A DNA stretch of 64,000 nt, taken from assembly GCA_051294375.1 (NCBI GenBank), contig CM119266.1:24168411-24232410 (forward strand), given 5' to 3'. Below the pieces are notes generated by a model. That model was not told the DNA's origin, ran no database searches, and saw only the letters and a list, made by a program, of their open reading frames with translations. The translations under genes were made by a program, and so were the position numbers. The number at the start of each line of letters is the position of its first letter. Positions within the stretch are counted from its first letter, which is position 1. This DNA is from Paraspadella gotoi (Eukaryota > Chaetognatha). This document shows positions 13,274 to 28,756 of this stretch, piece by piece.

Positions 13274-15285
13274 GCTTTTTATTACGAAAGGCTGGTTAGG
13301 CTCTCTCTATCCAACGACATGTTTACGACTCTCCCCGTTAAAATATCTCACTGCGATTTATAGTCTTTCAATGGGGGAAAGAGATTCATCGATTTTTCCC
13401 CGAAAACCGATCATCGCCCGGAAAAAGTATCAGTCAAAAGTCGCAAATGTATAAAAAAGGAAAAACGCGCGATTAAAGTATAAATGAAAAAAAAATGAGG
13501 ATTCGCCGCTTCGCAGACACCTGCTGGTCCTGCTGTGCACCGATGAAAATCGGTATTTCATTCCGGATAAATTAAATTATTGTAAAAAAATGAACCAAAA
13601 AAAAAAAAAAAGAAGGGCCTCGGGCGGATCACGATTGTCTGGACAAGACGAGACTTGAGCGGTTGGGAAAATTCTCTTTTTAGCTCTCGGTCAGTCTGTC
13701 CGTCAGTTTGGTTATTTTTTTGTCTGTCTGTTTTTTGCATAGGTTTTATTTACCCTTTTTTTCGTTAAACCCACCATATATATTTTTTTGTTTCTTCTTT
13801 CGTTATAAAGTTCGTCCGTCTTTTTCCGTTCGTTCGCTCTCTCTCTCTCAAACTCCGTCCAAAACGAAAAAAAAAACCCTTTGTAAACTTTAAACGAAAT
13901 TAGTCTTTATATCTCTTTGATTAAAAGGTTTATCGTCGGCAGATTCGGAGAGAGAGGATGAAAGGCGAACCCACGATTGCCGCCAATCAAAAAGATCACA
14001 ATTAGTTCGGTCCTTCTTCCAGTGAACTTCACTAAATCACATCTATCGAGAGCCGAACCACAAAAAAAAAAAACGGTTAGAAATCAAAAAACAGCTTTTT
14101 TTTTTAGAATCGACAGGAAAAAAAGCAGATGAAAGAAAAAAATAGCTGACCCGGCTGGAAAGGTAGAAAGGGAGAAGATGATTTTAATTTTAATTCATAG
14201 ATTTTTGTGTGTCTGTCTGTTGGCTAATATGAGGGTGTTGGTATCTTTCGGTTGGCAAATCCCTGTCCCTCTCTGTCCTTGTCTTTTCGCAGAACCGAAT
14301 CTCTCGACTTAAAAAAGAATTGAAGACTCACGACTGTGCAAACATTCGGACAACAGCTGCCTTCCATTTTTAGCCGAAAAAACTATGGAAAAAAAAACCA
14401 AATAACAAAAAAATGGAGGGGGGGAATTCGCCTCAAAGTAAAAAGCCATTTCACATATAGAGCCAAGTCCATGCACGGACATTTCCCTCAAACACTCGAA
14501 CCTTTTTTTTTGTGATTATTTCCCTCGACTGTTCCCCCGAAAACGGACCGAGCTGAGGTTTTAAAAAATTCAATAATCAGACGCGGAAATCGTCACAGTT
14601 CGAATACGAAAGAGAAAAAAATAGGAAAAAAAAAGAATTCAGTTCTCTCTCTCTCTCTCTTTTTTGGGACAGCCGTGAAATTCGATTTTGTTTTTTTGAG
14701 TCGTGGTATAAAGGAGAATGAGAACAAATGCATTTGCATATTTCATTAGATGTGTTGAGCTCAAAGAAGAAAATAGAAAGGACTGAGAATAAAAAATCTT
14801 AAAGGGAACGTCGAAGGGGAAAAATAGTAGATTGTTCAATTAAAACTAGTTAGGAAAAGCCCTGTCGTAAAGTTTACCTAAAGATGAGAGATGAAGAAAG
14901 AATTCAGATGTATCTATTTCGTACCTAAAATTTTATTGAATTTTTTTAATGAATTGAATATCAAATAACCTGATTCAAACTTATAAAATTTAATCAGTGT
15001 ATATTCCTTTCTTTTTCGTTGTTTTGAATTGAATTGTATTAGAGATTGGAAATTTTTTTAAACTTTTTACAACGATTTTATTTCATGATAGAAACGGATA
15101 TTTAATTAAAAAAGAAAGCACATTAGTCGTGGAAATCGTAAAATGATAGGAACAATTCTCGACTCAGATATATATACCTAATCAAAGATTAAACAAACAG
15201 CAACGAATAAAAAAAAAACAACAACAAGATTCAACACCTCAGTTTGACTGTTCTTTTTTTCCTGTCGGGCCTATGTGGCAAGAAT

Positions 15286-15334
<49 letters not shown>

Positions 15335-15479
15335 GCGTGCGTCTGGCATCAATATATTCTCTTCGTCGTTAAGCCGAGAGAATCCAGCAGCTTTTCTTTC
15401 TCCTTTTTCCATTTTTTTCTAACTCGAAATGCGATAAGTCATCTCTCCCTTCTCATTCCCCACCTCCCGGTGATCTCAC
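13270..15479. other. Presumed intron after the transcription-factor-like exon (copy A)
   Basis: If the donor at 15479 is used, this minus-strand-downstream DNA is intronic. It is AT-rich with poly-A/T runs and a GTCTGTCCGTC-like patch (13690-13735). No acceptor plus recognisable domain was found. Confidence 0.4.
15296..15332. repeat. (AG)n tract, copy A (matches 28552-28609 in C)
   Basis: Lies within the presumed intron just after the transcription-factor-like exon (minus strand). Confidence 0.9.
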
Positions 15480-16857
15480 CTGCCATGGCCATCCAGCCCA
15501 TGGTGACGGGGTCGTAGTTGTTGTAAGCGGCGGCGGCGGCGGCCGCCGCTGCCATCGTCAACGCCGCGCTGGTTCCGTTGGACGCGGCGGCGATGGCCGA
15601 GCCGACGCCGCAGTCAGCCGCGGCGGAGGACGCCGCTCCTACGACATTGTTATTGCCGTGCGCGGCGACGCCGCCGCTCAGCGCAGCTGCCGTCGCGGCG
15701 GCGGAAGCAGACGCTCTCGAGTTCGTGGGCGCGACGACGGCCGAGGAGCAGGCGACATCTAGCGAGGAGCTGGTTAAACTGGAGGCGGACTGCGAACAAG
15801 AGGGCGCTCCCGAAGAGGAAGGCGCAGAGTATCTGCTCGACATGACGGAGAGGCATCCGGTCGGAGGCGCGGAGGGCGTGTGATGTTGCTGTTGTTGCTG
15901 CTGCTGTTGGGGCGGCGAGACTGACCCAGGCACCGTTGGCGGGGAGATGGCGGGCAGCGGGGAGACAGGGCTGTGACTGGAGTGAGGGTGGGGGTGGGGC
16001 AAATGGGCGGAAGAGGATGGGGCGACGTTAGGGAGGGACGGCGGTGGGGATTGACTGTTGACGCCGCCCTCGGATTGCTGTTGCTGCTGATGATGGTGAT
16101 GGTGATGGTGTTGCCCGTGCGGGTGAGAGTTTCCGCCGTGGACGGCGTGGTCGTGACTGCTGCCGTTTTGGCTCTGATGCTGTTGCTGTTGCTGCAGGTG
16201 ATGCTGCAGCGAAGAGGCTTGGTGATTCATCAGTTCCGATTGTCGTTCGTCGACGGAGGCGGCGTAGGAGTCGAACGACGCCGCCGACGCCGCGTGACTC
16301 TTGGCGGCGTGAAGCAGCGGCGCCGCCGGGTGAGGCACGGGAGCCGCGGCGTCGATTTGGTAAGGGTGGTGAGGGTGATGAGCGTTGAAATTCATGGCGC
16401 CGTAGGACGACTTGGAAGCCCCGGAACCAGAGAGGCGTTGGTGATCCAGGGCGCCGCCTCCTCCGCCGACGACGCCGTGAAAGTGAGGGTGATGGTGATA
16501 ATCGGCGGTGAGAGAGATAGGCGTGGCGGCACCGCCCATCGGTCCGTTGACCAACGCCGAAGCCACTCCGCCGCCCGCCCGAGAGACCCGGCGATCCTCC
16601 ACTCCCGCCCATCGACGACGCTGGGTGATGACAGTAGCCCGAGGAGCCCGGCGGCGTCGGCGGGTGACCCAGAGCGGCACCGCGCCCCCGCCGAAGGGAG
16701 AGAGGCTCTCGTTGAGCCCGAAGTTGGAACCCGTCGTCGGGGTGGTTGACATCGAGTGGACGTCCGGGGATCCGTAGTATTGGTGGTGGCGGGTGGGTGG
16801 TGGGGTGGTGGTGGTGGTGGTGGGGATGGGGGTGGTTGTTGTACAGGTCGTTTCCAT
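15480..16857 (-). CDS. Large 5' coding exon of an unidentified transcription-factor-like protein (copy A)
   Basis: One frame is open on the minus strand from an ATG at 16857 to a splice donor at 15479/15478 (GCAG then GTGAGAT, phase 1), giving 459 residues plus one base. The ORF extends to an ATG at 16923, but the 22 extra residues come from an A/T-rich Lys/Glu tract and look like leader. The protein is Thr/Pro-rich at the start, then Gly/Ser-rich, with His runs, Gln runs (codons around 15881-15909 and 16073-16205), Ser/Pro-rich parts, Ala-rich parts and nine Ala at 436-444. It ends YNNYDPVTMGWMAMA(G). Such composition is common in the N-terminal halves of developmental transcription factors, whose DNA-binding domain lies in later exons. 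No such exon was found downstream in the window. The WMAMAG ending at a phase-1 donor recalls the Hox motif of Ultrabithorax, but the conserved Ubx N-terminus is missing. Between about 16570 and 16700 another frame looks more protein-like, so local base errors are likely. Confidence 0.55.
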
Positions 16858-17553
16858 CTTTTCTTTTTTTTTCTTTCTTTTTTTTTCATTTGATTTTCTT
16901 TTTTCTTTTTCAAGAGGAGTCAATCTTCTCCGATCGTCAAATCATTATTGTCTTCCTCCGTTATCCTTATCATTTTTTTCCGCGAGAAGAGATTTTTATT
17001 TTTATTATCTTCTTTTAACGACGCGAAAATTATTCTCTTTTTTTTTTTTGGCGGGCCGAGGACTTGAAAACGCGGCGGTCCGTTAACGACGCCTCGGCGG
17101 CCGATGGCGGCGAATCGAAGAAGAGGTGAGGAGATGAGGGGGGGGAGGCGGCGCTGAATTATAAAATAGGATGATTTTTATTTACGGGCCACCGCGTCGC
17201 CGTCGCCGCCGCCAACGATGACGACGACGTTTAAAATTCTTCGGGAGAAAGAGAGAAGAGGGGAGGAACCGACGTATAAAGATGAGGTAATAACAATAAA
17301 ATGGGAGAGAGAGAGAGAGGGAGAGAGAGACACACACGGAGAGGACATAACAGGAGAAAAGAGAGAGAGAGAGAGAGAGAAGAGACCCGTAGAAAAATAA
17401 CTTTTCCCTTCTTTTATTTTCCCTCTCTTTTTTTTTTTTTTATTTGGCGAAAGAGAGAGAAAGGCGGACGGTGGACGTCGACGAGAGGTTTTAAAAACAA
17501 CGATAAAGTTTACGATTCGGCAGTAATGCCGTCGTTCGGGAGGACGAGAGGCC

Positions 17554-17583
17554 ATGTCGTCGTCGTCGTCGTCGTCGTCGTCG
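17554..17583. repeat. (GTC)n tract, copy A
   Basis: About nine GTC units. Also at 22940-22973 (B) and 30826-30848 (C). Confidence 0.8.
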
Positions 17584-17719
17584 CGGTGTATTGGCGAGTA
17601 TAAAAAAAATATCAAAACGAGAGAAAGAGAGAGAGACAGATAGAATAAAATAAACGGCGAGATTGAGAGAAATTTTTAGAACGAAGAAGGTCACGTGTAT
17701 ATTCGTCGAGTGAGTGAGT

Positions 17720-17734
17720 GAGAGAGAGAGAGCG

Positions 17735-17819
<85 letters not shown>
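17720..17819. repeat. (AG)n tract, copy A (matches 23101-23202 in B, the N gap in C)
   Basis: About 50 AG units with one CGG interruption. The matching sequence in C was not assembled. Confidence 0.9.
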
Positions 17820-17821
<2 letters not shown>

Positions 17822-18148
17822 CGGATGAGGAGAGGAAAAGAGGGGGAAGATTTTATCCCATTCTCTTTTCTCTCTCTTTTAACTTTCTCTAGTTTTTCTT
17901 CTTCTTTCTTCTTCGTTTTCGCGTTTTGTGTGAGTATACTTTTTTTCGTGTGTGTGCGCGGTCCCGTAATAACTGTTTGTCGTTACGACTCTAGGTAACG
18001 GCTTGGAGGTTGGCTTCGGCCCTTCGGAAACTGCGAGAAGTAAAAAGACTCGCTCGTTTAAAACGCTCCCAACTCTCTCTCTCTCTTTCTTTCTCATGAC
18101 AAAAAGCCTCTATATAACTCGTTTTACGATCGCCCGACGCGGGCCGAC

Positions 18149-18182
18149 GAAACAGACGACGACGACGACGACGACGACGACG
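18149..18182. repeat. (GAC)n tract, copy A
   Basis: About ten GAC units. The counterparts at about 23539-23570 (B) and 31523-31560 (C) differ in length. Confidence 0.8.
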
Positions 18183-18763
18183 ATCGGGATATCGAAGAGA
18201 TGCGAAGCGACGAGCGATTCGAAGAGGGAGAGAGAGCGATGAAGAGAGACGCTGAGACATAGAGAGAGACAGAGAGCATCGTCCTTTTTTTGGAAGAATT
18301 TCCCCGGGAGGAAAAGTCGAAGAGAAGAAGAGGAAAAATTGAAAGCGAGTTTGAGAGAAAAAAAAACCCGAGAGATGGCGAGACAGAGACGGTGAATCAA
18401 AAAATCAAAAATGCGGAAAAAAAAGAGCAAAGAGAAACATTGGGAGAGATTAAACGGAGATAGGGAAGAGAGAGAGAGAGAAAGACTCGCTAGTGTTATG
18501 GTAATAACACCGTCTTTCTTTCTTTCTTTCTTTCTGTCTCTCTTTATCTCCCTCCCTTTTTCTCTCTCTCTCTCTTTTCTGTGTTTTTCTCTCTCTCTCT
18601 CTCTATCCTTTTGGTTTTTCTAAAGAGAGTTGGTATTCAGACGATAGGAAAAGTAAAGGCGACCCAATCGGAGGAGGAAGAGGAGGAGAACGAGGAGAGA
18701 CTTATGAGTAGAAGAGGAAGATGAGGAGGAGCAGAATTAGGAGGAGGAGGAGGATTTGTTCAT

Positions 18764-18766
18764 TCT

Positions 18767-18848
<82 letters not shown>
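18764..18848. repeat. (TC)n tract, copy A (matches 24139-24228 in B, 32134-32264 in C)
   Basis: The three copies differ in length and slips: about 85, 90 and 131 bases. Confidence 0.9.
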
Positions 18849-18850
<2 letters not shown>

Positions 18851-19110
18851 CCTCGAGATTCAATACAAAGGCCCTTCTCAACCTTTGCCATTTGAGTCGC
18901 TGACCTGAGACGATGACGACGATGACGACGATGGACGACGATGATCACGATGACGAAAATGACGACGAATTTAACGATAACGACGAAATAGCCCCGAGTC
19001 ACTATAAAAGCCAACAATATCTTTAATATCTCGGCACTAAATTCACGGGCATAAAAAATAAACAGGCTGATTCAATTTTGAACATTTAGTTTTAATTGAT
19101 TCTATGCAGG

Positions 19111-19113
<3 letters not shown>

Positions 19114-19206
<93 letters not shown>

Positions 19207-19214
19207 CTCTCTCT
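19114..19214. repeat. (TC)n tract, copy A (matches 24493-24594 in B, 32530-32641 in C)
   Basis: About 100-112 bases in all three copies, with two interruptions in A and one in B. Confidence 0.9.
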
Positions 19215-20420
19215 CGTTAAGATTCTCACCGTTATGCAAGGGTCCTCTGGCGTGGAATGAGTGGAATCAGGTTTTCTTGGGTCGCGAGAGACTGCGAAGA
19301 GAAAAATCACCAAAAGACCATCGATACCACTGGACTAGGAACCAGGTTTTAGAACAGGATCGCATATCCTTACTATTTTTGTAGATAATGAAACCAGCTA
19401 AAAATATATTTTTTATTGAAGTTTCTAACTCTTAAATTTTTTTTCAAGTTTTTACACCTAGATGTTTTTAAATGGTGTTGTTTTCAGAAAAAGTAATCAG
19501 TTTTTTAAAAATGTTTTGGAGACCACAGAAAACAGCAATTTTCATCGTTTTAAAAACAAAACGAAAGATTCGTAACATTTTTTGGTAATTTGGATGTTAG
19601 TCGCGAAACAAGCCTTTTCTGTTTCTTTTTTTTTCTGTTTCAATCACTCAACATTGAAATCGTATACATATCTTCCCTTCAAGAAAATATATGTGTTTTG
19701 CAACTTGATTCCATTTAAATGAAAGAAAAATATACGGAGCGATAACGTAATTTCCGCGTTTTTTCTCAATCATCACAAGTTGGACTTTTGATAAGTTTGA
19801 CGTTAATTCCTTTTGTTGAAAAACTGAAGGCTAAGTTCCTATATCCTTATAAACAACTACTTTAATTTAAAAAAAATTAATGTCAAAATAAGGGTTTGCC
19901 TCTGAATTCTCACTAGTATTATGCATAGAAGGTTAAACTTTTTTTTACAGTTTTTCTTTTTTTTTTTTGTATTTTTATTCGTTACCGCATACTCTATAGA
20001 TTTGCATTTCAAACAAATAATGAATTTCTCTGCCAACTCGTCCGAAAATATCAGTTCCAATGGGGGAAAAGAAACAAAATATATTAACGTCTAGTTCATG
20101 ATGCATTTCTCTTGTTTCTTCTGAATTTTAAGAAAAATAAGCTTAAATCGATATAGCAATTTTTGACAGTTCTATTCTAAATTCATAATTTTTTCTAAGG
20201 CAAACGATATAACTAGTAAATTTTACAAACCTTTAATCAGAATGTTACAAATTATATTTTTTCTTTCATCCCTGCACATTCTCTCTTCCATTGACTTTTC
20301 CCTCTCTCGTTTAATCTTCTCCCTCCCCCGCCTCCCTTCTTCCCTACTTCGCTTTAACTTTTTTTTTCCTTTTTTTTTCGTTGCTTTTGTTTTGCTCGCG
20401 AGAAAGAGGAATTCTCCACC

Positions 20421-20423
<3 letters not shown>

Positions 20424-20457
<34 letters not shown>

Positions 20458-20466
20458 TGCCGCCAC
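20424..20466. repeat. (CCG)n tract, copy A
   Basis: About ten CCG units followed by CCACTG variants. The counterparts (about 25806-25860 in B, 33886-33937 in C) differ in length and interruptions. Confidence 0.8.
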
Positions 20467-20560
20467 TGCCGCCCGCATCTGACGGCGGATCTCTTTTTCT
20501 CCGAGATTTAGCGGCGTCCGATGGAATTTGAAGGTCAAAGGTCGCGTCCGCTTTCCCCGA

Positions 20561-20607
20561 GCGCCATCTTTTCCAATTCCATTTTCTCGTGGAATAAAAA
20601 ATGGCGC
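20561..20607. promoter_or_regulatory. Inverted pair of YY1-like ATGGCGC sites next to the (CCG)n tract
   Basis: GCGCCATCTT at 20561-20570 and AATGGCGCC at 20600-20608 face each other across about 30 bases. Both are kept in copy B (from about 25950) and copy C (from about 34026). This could be a promoter element of the minus-strand exon 3.7 kb away, but that is inference. Confidence 0.25.
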
Positions 20608-20920
20608 CCGGATCCTCTTTTTTTTCCATTCTTTTTTTTCCCATTTTTCTACTCTCGTTTCTGAATTTTAAACCAGGGAGAGATTCCTATGGTTTAGGGA
20701 ATCGATTTCCTGAAAGTAAAAGTTGTCAATGAAAAAAACTATCTCGGTGTCTGTCTTTCTATCTCTTTAGCTTCATTTTTTTTTTAAAAAATGTCCGAAC
20801 TGAATTGCAAATTATTTCCATCGAATATTTCCCGATTTCCAATCCCGATGAATCCATCCGAACTACACTCGTAATTTTTCATCCTTCCATCTTTTCTCTA
20901 TTTTCCCGGAGATTGTGTAT

Positions 20921-21012
20921 AGAGGAAGAGAGAGAGAGAGAGATGAGAGAGAGAGATAGAGAGAGATGAGAGAGAGAGAGAAAGGAAGGAGAGGAGAGAG
21001 GAGAGAGAGAGA
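20921..21012. repeat. (GA)n tract, copy A (matches 34391-34458 in C)
   Basis: Interrupted by ATGAG and GGAAGG units in A; shorter and purer in C. Confidence 0.9.
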
Positions 21013-21593
21013 TTCCATCTCCAGATTAAGTCGTGGTCAAGCCTTCTTCTTCTCCGGCGAGTTCTGGTAGCCGAGTTCTTCCCGGGAGACCCCCCCCTCT
21101 TCGCCTCTCCCCCTTCTGGCCTTTTGTTCCCCTCAACCCTTAACCAGCTATACACCCCCCAGTCCCCCCTTCCAAATCTTGGCCATCGCCAAATCCCAGT
21201 CTCGGTGATGGACGAGGTTCGGGTTTCCATAATTTCCTTCTTTGGGGAGAGAGAGAGAGAGGAGATGCGGCAGATGCTGATGCAGCTGAAATGCTGAGAA
21301 GATGTGGATTATGCGGTTGTTGTTAAATGCAGCGCAGACGCTGCAAATGCTAATAATGAAACGTAATTTAAGAGATACTCGATTGGATCCACCTTTTGAA
21401 ATCTTATCGGATTTTTTTGCGAGACATCAAAGAAGACTCTTTCGCTTGTGTCTGTGGTTATCAGGATTGACATCGCGAAAAAATCATGAGATTAGCAATG
21501 ATCAGGCGGAAAATCAAAAATGTTCAAACAAGAACGGTGATGCCAATGTGTTGCGCCGCGTAGTGACTTTTATTTCCGTTTGATCAACATTAT

Positions 21594-21624
21594 ATATGAC
21601 ATGACATGAAATGACATGACATGA
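21594..21624. repeat. ATGAC pentamer repeat, copy A
   Basis: Five to six tandem ATGAC units with one variant. The same array is at about 35044-35075 in copy C. Confidence 0.7.
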
Positions 21625-22266
21625 CTAAAAAACTTTTCTTAGCCTCTCTCGCCCCTCTTCGCCTCCTACACTGCATTGAAATTTTATCTTTTGTTTTTTA
21701 TAGTTTTAGAGTTTCTGAAGGCGGCGATAGCAGTCACTTGAGATTTGAGTTTTTTCCTGTCGTAACAAATGAGCAACCAACTATAGGCGATTTATGCCAA
21801 TTTTAACGTAAGTGGGACAGACCGACGGACAGGCAGACCGACCAAAACAACCAACAAATGTGACTTATAGAGTTTCTCCGCGAGTACAGTAAAAACGAGG
21901 TCGCTCAGAATGAACTTTCCAAGCTGGAAAATACGTCGATGAACTGATATTGACTGGATTACGGAAACAGGATGTATTTATTTTTGATAAGACATTTACA
22001 ATGAAATGGCGAATTCAAATGCATTGATTCTACATGTAAGAATAGCATGTCGTAGTATAGTCATGAAAAGTCTGCCTGATATTCTTTAACCTTCTCGCTT
22101 CTTATGGCTTGTTCCTCTCCTTCTATCCCTAACTCTCGGTGGTACGAGAAAAGCGAAAGGTAGCGACCACAACTTCTTGGACACGACAAATAATTCAAGT
22201 GTTTCTCAAGTCGGCATTGTAAATAAAGTAACACAAAGCTCCTGGTCTTTTTCGCATCTCTCTCTT

Positions 22267-22291
22267 NNNNNNNNNNNNNNNNNNNNNNNNN
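22267..22291. other. Assembly gap, 25 N
   Basis: Exactly 25 N separate copy A from copy B. A fixed 25-N spacer is a placeholder rather than a measured distance. Confidence 0.95.
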
Positions 22292-26020
<3,729 letters not shown>

Positions 26021-26045
26021 NNNNNNNNNNNNNNNNNNNNNNNNN
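26021..26045. other. Assembly gap, 25 N
   Basis: Exactly 25 N separate copy B from copy C. Confidence 0.95.
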
Positions 26046-26158
26046 AAGTCGTTCATCACCAGAAAAAGACGATTCTTGTCTTTGCCGAACGTTGATGAAA
26101 CTTATTGTATTCTTTACGATCGATTGATAACAGAGGGGAGGGATGAGAGAGAGAGGAG

Positions 26159-26242
<84 letters not shown>

Positions 26243-26493
26243 ATGATTTCTTTCAACTGGTTCCGTTAGAACTCAGCAAAGTGTTTGAAAAACGCTGGAG
26301 ATAATTTATTCTCTAAGTTTAAAGCAGTCTCACTAAGAAACAAAAATTGCGTTATTTTGGTTAAAATGATTCAAACATAAATATTTCAATCATAAAAAAA
26401 ATCTTGTTAACACTCAGAAACCTTTATTAACTCAACCTTGCACACTTCAACTGCTCTTTTTCTGTAGTTAAATTTCAATTTGCCCTTTTTTTA

Positions 26494-26557
<64 letters not shown>

Positions 26558-28558
26558 GTTTTTATTACGAAAGGCTGGTTAGGCTCTCTCTATCCAACGA
26601 CATGTTTACGACTCTCCCCGTTAAAAATATCTCACTGCGATTTATAGTCTTTCAATGGGGGAAAGAGATTCATCGATTTTTCCCGAAACCGATCATCGCC
26701 CGGAAAAAGTATCAGTCAAAAGTCGCAAATGTATAAAAAAGGAAAAACGCGCGATTAAAGTATAAATGAAAAAAAAAATAGGATTCGCCGCTTCGCAGAC
26801 ACCTGCTGGTCCTGCTGTGCACCGATGAAAATCGGTATTTCATTCCGGATAAAATTAAATTATTGTAAAAAAATGAACCAAAAAAAAAAAAAAAAAGAAG
26901 GGCCTCGGGCGGATCACGATTGTCTGGACAAGACGAGACTTGAGCGGTTGGAAAATTCTTTTTAGCTCTCGGTCAGTCTGTCCGTCAGTTTGGTTATTTT
27001 TTTGTCTGTCTGTTTTTTGTATAGGTTTTATTTACCCTTTTTTTTCGTTAAACCCACCATATATATTTTTTGTTTCTTCTTTCGTTATAAAGTTCGTCCG
27101 TCTTTTTCCGTTCGTTCGCCTCCTCTCTCTCAAACTCCGTCCAAAACGAAAAAAAAAACCTTTGTAAACTTAAACGAATTAGTCTTTATATCTCTTTGAT
27201 TAAAAGGTTTATCGTCGGCAGATTCGGAGAGAGAGAGATGAAAGGCGAACCCACGATTGCCGCCAATCAAAAAGATCACAATTAGTTCGGTCCTTCTTCC
27301 AGTGAACTTCACTAAATCACATCTATCGAGAGCCGAACCACAAAAAAAAAACCGGTTAGAAATCAAAAACAGCTCTTTTTTTTTTAATGACAGGAAAAAA
27401 GCAGATGAAAGAAAAAAATACTGACCCGGCTGAAAAGGAGAAAGGGAGAAGATGATTTTAATTTTAATTTATAGATTTTTGTGTGTCTGTCTGTTGGCTA
27501 ATATGAGGGTGTTGGTATCTTTCGGTTGGCAATCCCTGTCCCTCTCTGTCCTTGTCTTTTCGCGAACCGAATCTCTCGACTAAAAAAGAAATTGAAGACT
27601 CACGACTGTGCAAACATTCGGACAACAGCTGCCTTCCATTTTTAGCCGAAAAAACTATGGAAAAAAAAAAACCAAATAACAAAAAAATGGAGGGGGGGAA
27701 TTCGCCTCAAAGTAAAAAGCCATTTCACATATAGAGCCAAGTCCATGCACGGACATTTCCCTCAAACACTCGAACCTTTTTTTTTGTGATTAATTCCCCC
27801 GACTGTTCCCCCGAAAACGGACCGAGCTGAGGTTTTAAAAATTCAATAATCAGACGCGGAAATCGTCACAGTTCGAATACGAAAGAGAAAAAAATAGGAA
27901 AAAAAAAAAAGAATTCAGTTCTCTCTCTCTCTTTTTTTTGGACAGCCGTGAAATTCGATTTGTTTTTTTGAGTCGTGTATAAAGGAGAATGAGAACAAAT
28001 GCATTTGCATATTTCATTAGAAGTGTTGAGCTCAAAGAAGAAAATAAAAAGGACTGAGAATAAAAAATCTTAAAGGGAACGTCGAAGGGGAAAAATAGTA
28101 GATTGTTCAATTAAAACTAGTTAGGAAAAGCCCTTCGTAAAATTTACCAAAAGATGAGAGATGAAGAAAGAATTCAGATATATCTATTTCGTACCTAAAA
28201 TTTTTATGAATTTTTTTAATGAATTGAATATCAAATAATCTGATTCAACTTATAAAATTTAATCAGTGTATATTCCTTTCTTTTTCGTTGTTTTGAATTG
28301 AATTGTATTAGAGATTGGAAATTTTTTTTAAACTTTTTACAACGATTTTATTTCATGATAGAAACGGAATATTTAATTAAAAAGAAAGCACATTAGTCGT
28401 GGAAATCGTAAAATGATAGGAACAATTCTCGACTCAGATATATATACCTAATCAAAGATTAAACAAACAGCCGAATAAAAAAAAACAAACAACAAGATTC
28501 AACACCTCAGTTTGACTGTTCTTTTTTCCTTCGGGCCTATGTGGCAAGAATGAGAGAG

Positions 28559-28611
<53 letters not shown>

Positions 28612-28756
28612 GCGGTGCGTCTGGCATCAATATATTCTCTTCGTCGTTAAGCCGAGAGAATCCAGCAGCTTTTCTTTCTCCTTTTTCCATTTTTTTCTAA
28701 CTGAAATGCGATAAGTCATCTCTCCCTTCTCATTCCCCACCTCCCGGTGATCTCAC

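Larger units (their letters stand above)
16858..20920. other. Upstream region of the transcription-factor-like exon (copy A)
   Basis: Holds CpG-rich and trinucleotide-rich patches (17060-17260, 17460-17600, 18120-18240, 18900-18980, 20400-20620) and AT-rich parts (19380-20260). It probably contains the 5' untranslated region and promoter of that gene, but no start site can be placed. Confidence 0.4.
12751..22253 (+). repeat. 9.5 kb duplicated segment, copy A
   Basis: This segment matches 26046-35697 (copy C) over its full length in the same orientation, and its 16930-20630 part also matches 22292-26020 (copy B). The left edge in A sits in continuous sequence, whereas the matching edge of C begins directly after a 25-N gap. 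The right edge is followed by about ten bases of TC repeat and another 25-N gap. Differences are mainly one-base length changes in homopolymers and dinucleotide tracts. Confidence 0.9.

Noticed and set aside
15578-16749. Plus-strand open frames over the large exon (101 and 258 codons)
   Set aside because: They are antisense shadows of the GC-rich exon. The minus strand alone gives one continuous frame with a sensible start and splice donor.
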